Positions 63,226-64,000 of a stretch of DNA of 64,000 bases are shown piece after piece. Position numbers and translations under genes: made by a program. The notes under the pieces were generated by a model that saw only the letters and a list, made by a program, of their open reading frames with translations, did not search any database and was not told where the DNA came from. Within the stretch, counting starts at the first letter, position 1, and each line of letters begins with the position of its first letter. Source of the stretch: Halothece sp. PCC 7418 (GTDB lineage Bacteria > Cyanobacteriota > Cyanobacteriia > Cyanobacteriales > Rubidibacteraceae); assembly GCF_000317635.1 (NCBI RefSeq), contig NC_019779.1, forward strand, positions 744,001 through 808,000, written 5' to 3'.

Positions 63226-64000
63226 CACTCTATATTCCCGATACGAACTGCATTTTACAATCTCAAGTTGATCTTGCCCCTCATACCTCATTGCGAGTGG
63301 GAGGAAAAGCCCAATGGTATGTTGCTCCTAAAGACAGTGAGCAGTTACAAGCCAGTTTGCTGTGGGCGCAAGAAGAACAATTACCCATTACCTTTTTAGG
63401 CGGTGGGTCGAATTTACTGATCAGCGATCGCGGTTTATCTGGTTTAATTATTAGCGCCCGTCATTTCCGCAACTTAACCATAGACGAAGATAACGCAACT
63501 ATAACAGCAGCAGCAGGACTGCCTTTAGCAACTGTTGCTTGGAAAGCAGCTAAACGGGGTTGGAGTGGCTTAGAATGGGCTGTCGGAATCCCCGGTACGG
63601 TTGGCGGTTCAGTGGTGATGAATGCAGGGGCGCATGGGGCTTGCATGGGCGATGCACTCTTAGAAATTATTGTCGCAACTGCAGAAGGTAAACTGGAACG
63701 TCTCACTCCTGCTGATTTGGAATTTCGTTATCGCACCTCAAACTTACAAAATCGTCCGCGTTGGGTAATGGAAGCAACGTTTCAACTCCAACCTGGGTAT
63801 TCCCGAGAAACCATTACCGAGCAAACGAGAGCCAATCTTAATCAAAGACGGAGCAGTCAACCTTATGATAAGCCCAGTTGCGGTAGCGTTTTCCGTAATC
63901 CGAAAGAGCAAGCAGCAGGTTGGTTAATTGAACAAGCTGGCTTAAAAGGATATCAGGTTGGAGGCGCACAAGTGGCGCATCGCCATGCTAATTTTATCCT
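63222..64000 (+). CDS. murB: UDP-N-acetylenolpyruvoylglucosamine reductase, 5' part
   Basis: The first 259 codons are visible; the gene continues beyond the window. MurB is the FAD enzyme that reduces enolpyruvyl-UDP-GlcNAc to UDP-MurNAc. Motifs are TSLRVGGKAQWYV, PITFLGGGSNLLISDRG, AVGIPGTVGGSVVMNAGAHG, the EFRYRTSNLQ segment and KPSCGSVFRNP with the catalytic serine, followed by AGWLIEQAGLKGYQVGGAQV. It overlaps murC by 4 bp. Confidence 0.95.
   Translation, partial: MTLYIPDTNCILQSQVDLAPHTSLRVGGKAQWYVAPKDSEQLQASLLWAQEEQLPITFLGGGSNLLISDRGLSGLIISARHFRNLTIDEDNATITAAAGLPLATVAWKAAKRGWSGLEWAVGIPGTVGGSVVMNAGAHGACMGDALLEIIVATAEGKLERLTPADLEFRYRTSNLQNRPRWVMEATFQLQPGYSRETITEQTRANLNQRRSSQPYDKPSCGSVFRNPKEQAAGWLIEQAGLKGYQVGGAQVAHRHANFI

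Overview
The window comes from a cyanobacterial chromosome. It carries genes for photosystem I (psaL, psaI) and photosystem II (a divergent psbA, psb32, a psb34-like gene), the circadian kinase gene sasA, gap2, a crr6-type NDH-1 maturation factor and a Tab2-type protein. GCGATCGC (HIP1) sites are dense throughout. The gene set fits a unicellular cyanobacterium; I cannot fix the genus from sequence alone.

Layout. 1-7,520 is housekeeping sequence (end of a DUF4346 gene, psb32-like, psaL-psaI, a SHOCT protein, a TspO-like protein) carrying two near-identical copies of a tnpB-only IS200/IS605-type element. Copy 2 is intact. Copy 1 differs only by six one-base indels, nearly all in A or T runs. 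7,521-7,853 holds debris of a related element that abuts the first CRISPR array.

7,854-44,520 is one large defence island. CRISPR array 1 (40 repeats, read leftward) and CRISPR array 2 (120 repeats, read rightward) use the same 37-nt repeat and point away from each other, with homologous leaders facing inward. Between them, all on the + strand, lies a type III-D interference operon: cas10 with an intact GGDD motif, several Cas7-like RAMP genes, csx10, a small-subunit candidate, csx7 and csx19. It also holds a CARF protein with a RelE-like C-terminus, a PD-(D/E)XK-like protein and a frameshifted gene. Then come cas6, cas4, cas1 and cas2. Beyond array 2, on the - strand and convergent with it, is a type I-D effector operon: cas3', a small ORF, a winged-helix ORF, an mntA-hepT toxin-antitoxin pair, cas10d, csc2 and csc1. 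A divergent WYL regulator gene stands upstream. One adaptation set and one Cas6 therefore probably serve two effector types.

44,521-64,000 is ordinary chromosome: psbA, an acidic repeat lipoprotein, a thioredoxin-like protein, an ABC1 kinase, ppa, tab2-like, aroE, a structured IS-derived element fused to the end of gyrA, gyrA, a TPR protein, crr6-like, an LD-carboxypeptidase, sasA, psb34-like, bolA, grxD, gap2, murC and the start of murB.

The most unusual signals are in the CRISPR arrays and their surroundings. Three adjacent spacer pairs share their first 8-11 nt, and in each the leader-proximal member is over-long by about that amount; this is what off-register repeat duplication during spacer insertion would leave. 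The leader of array 1 ends in the last 12 nt of cas2, marking an inverted duplication. A degenerate CRISPR repeat lies inside the I-D operon, and a dispersed palindrome is inserted in frame in cas3. A TCCGTA motif recurs at the cas6 and WYL/cas3 promoters.
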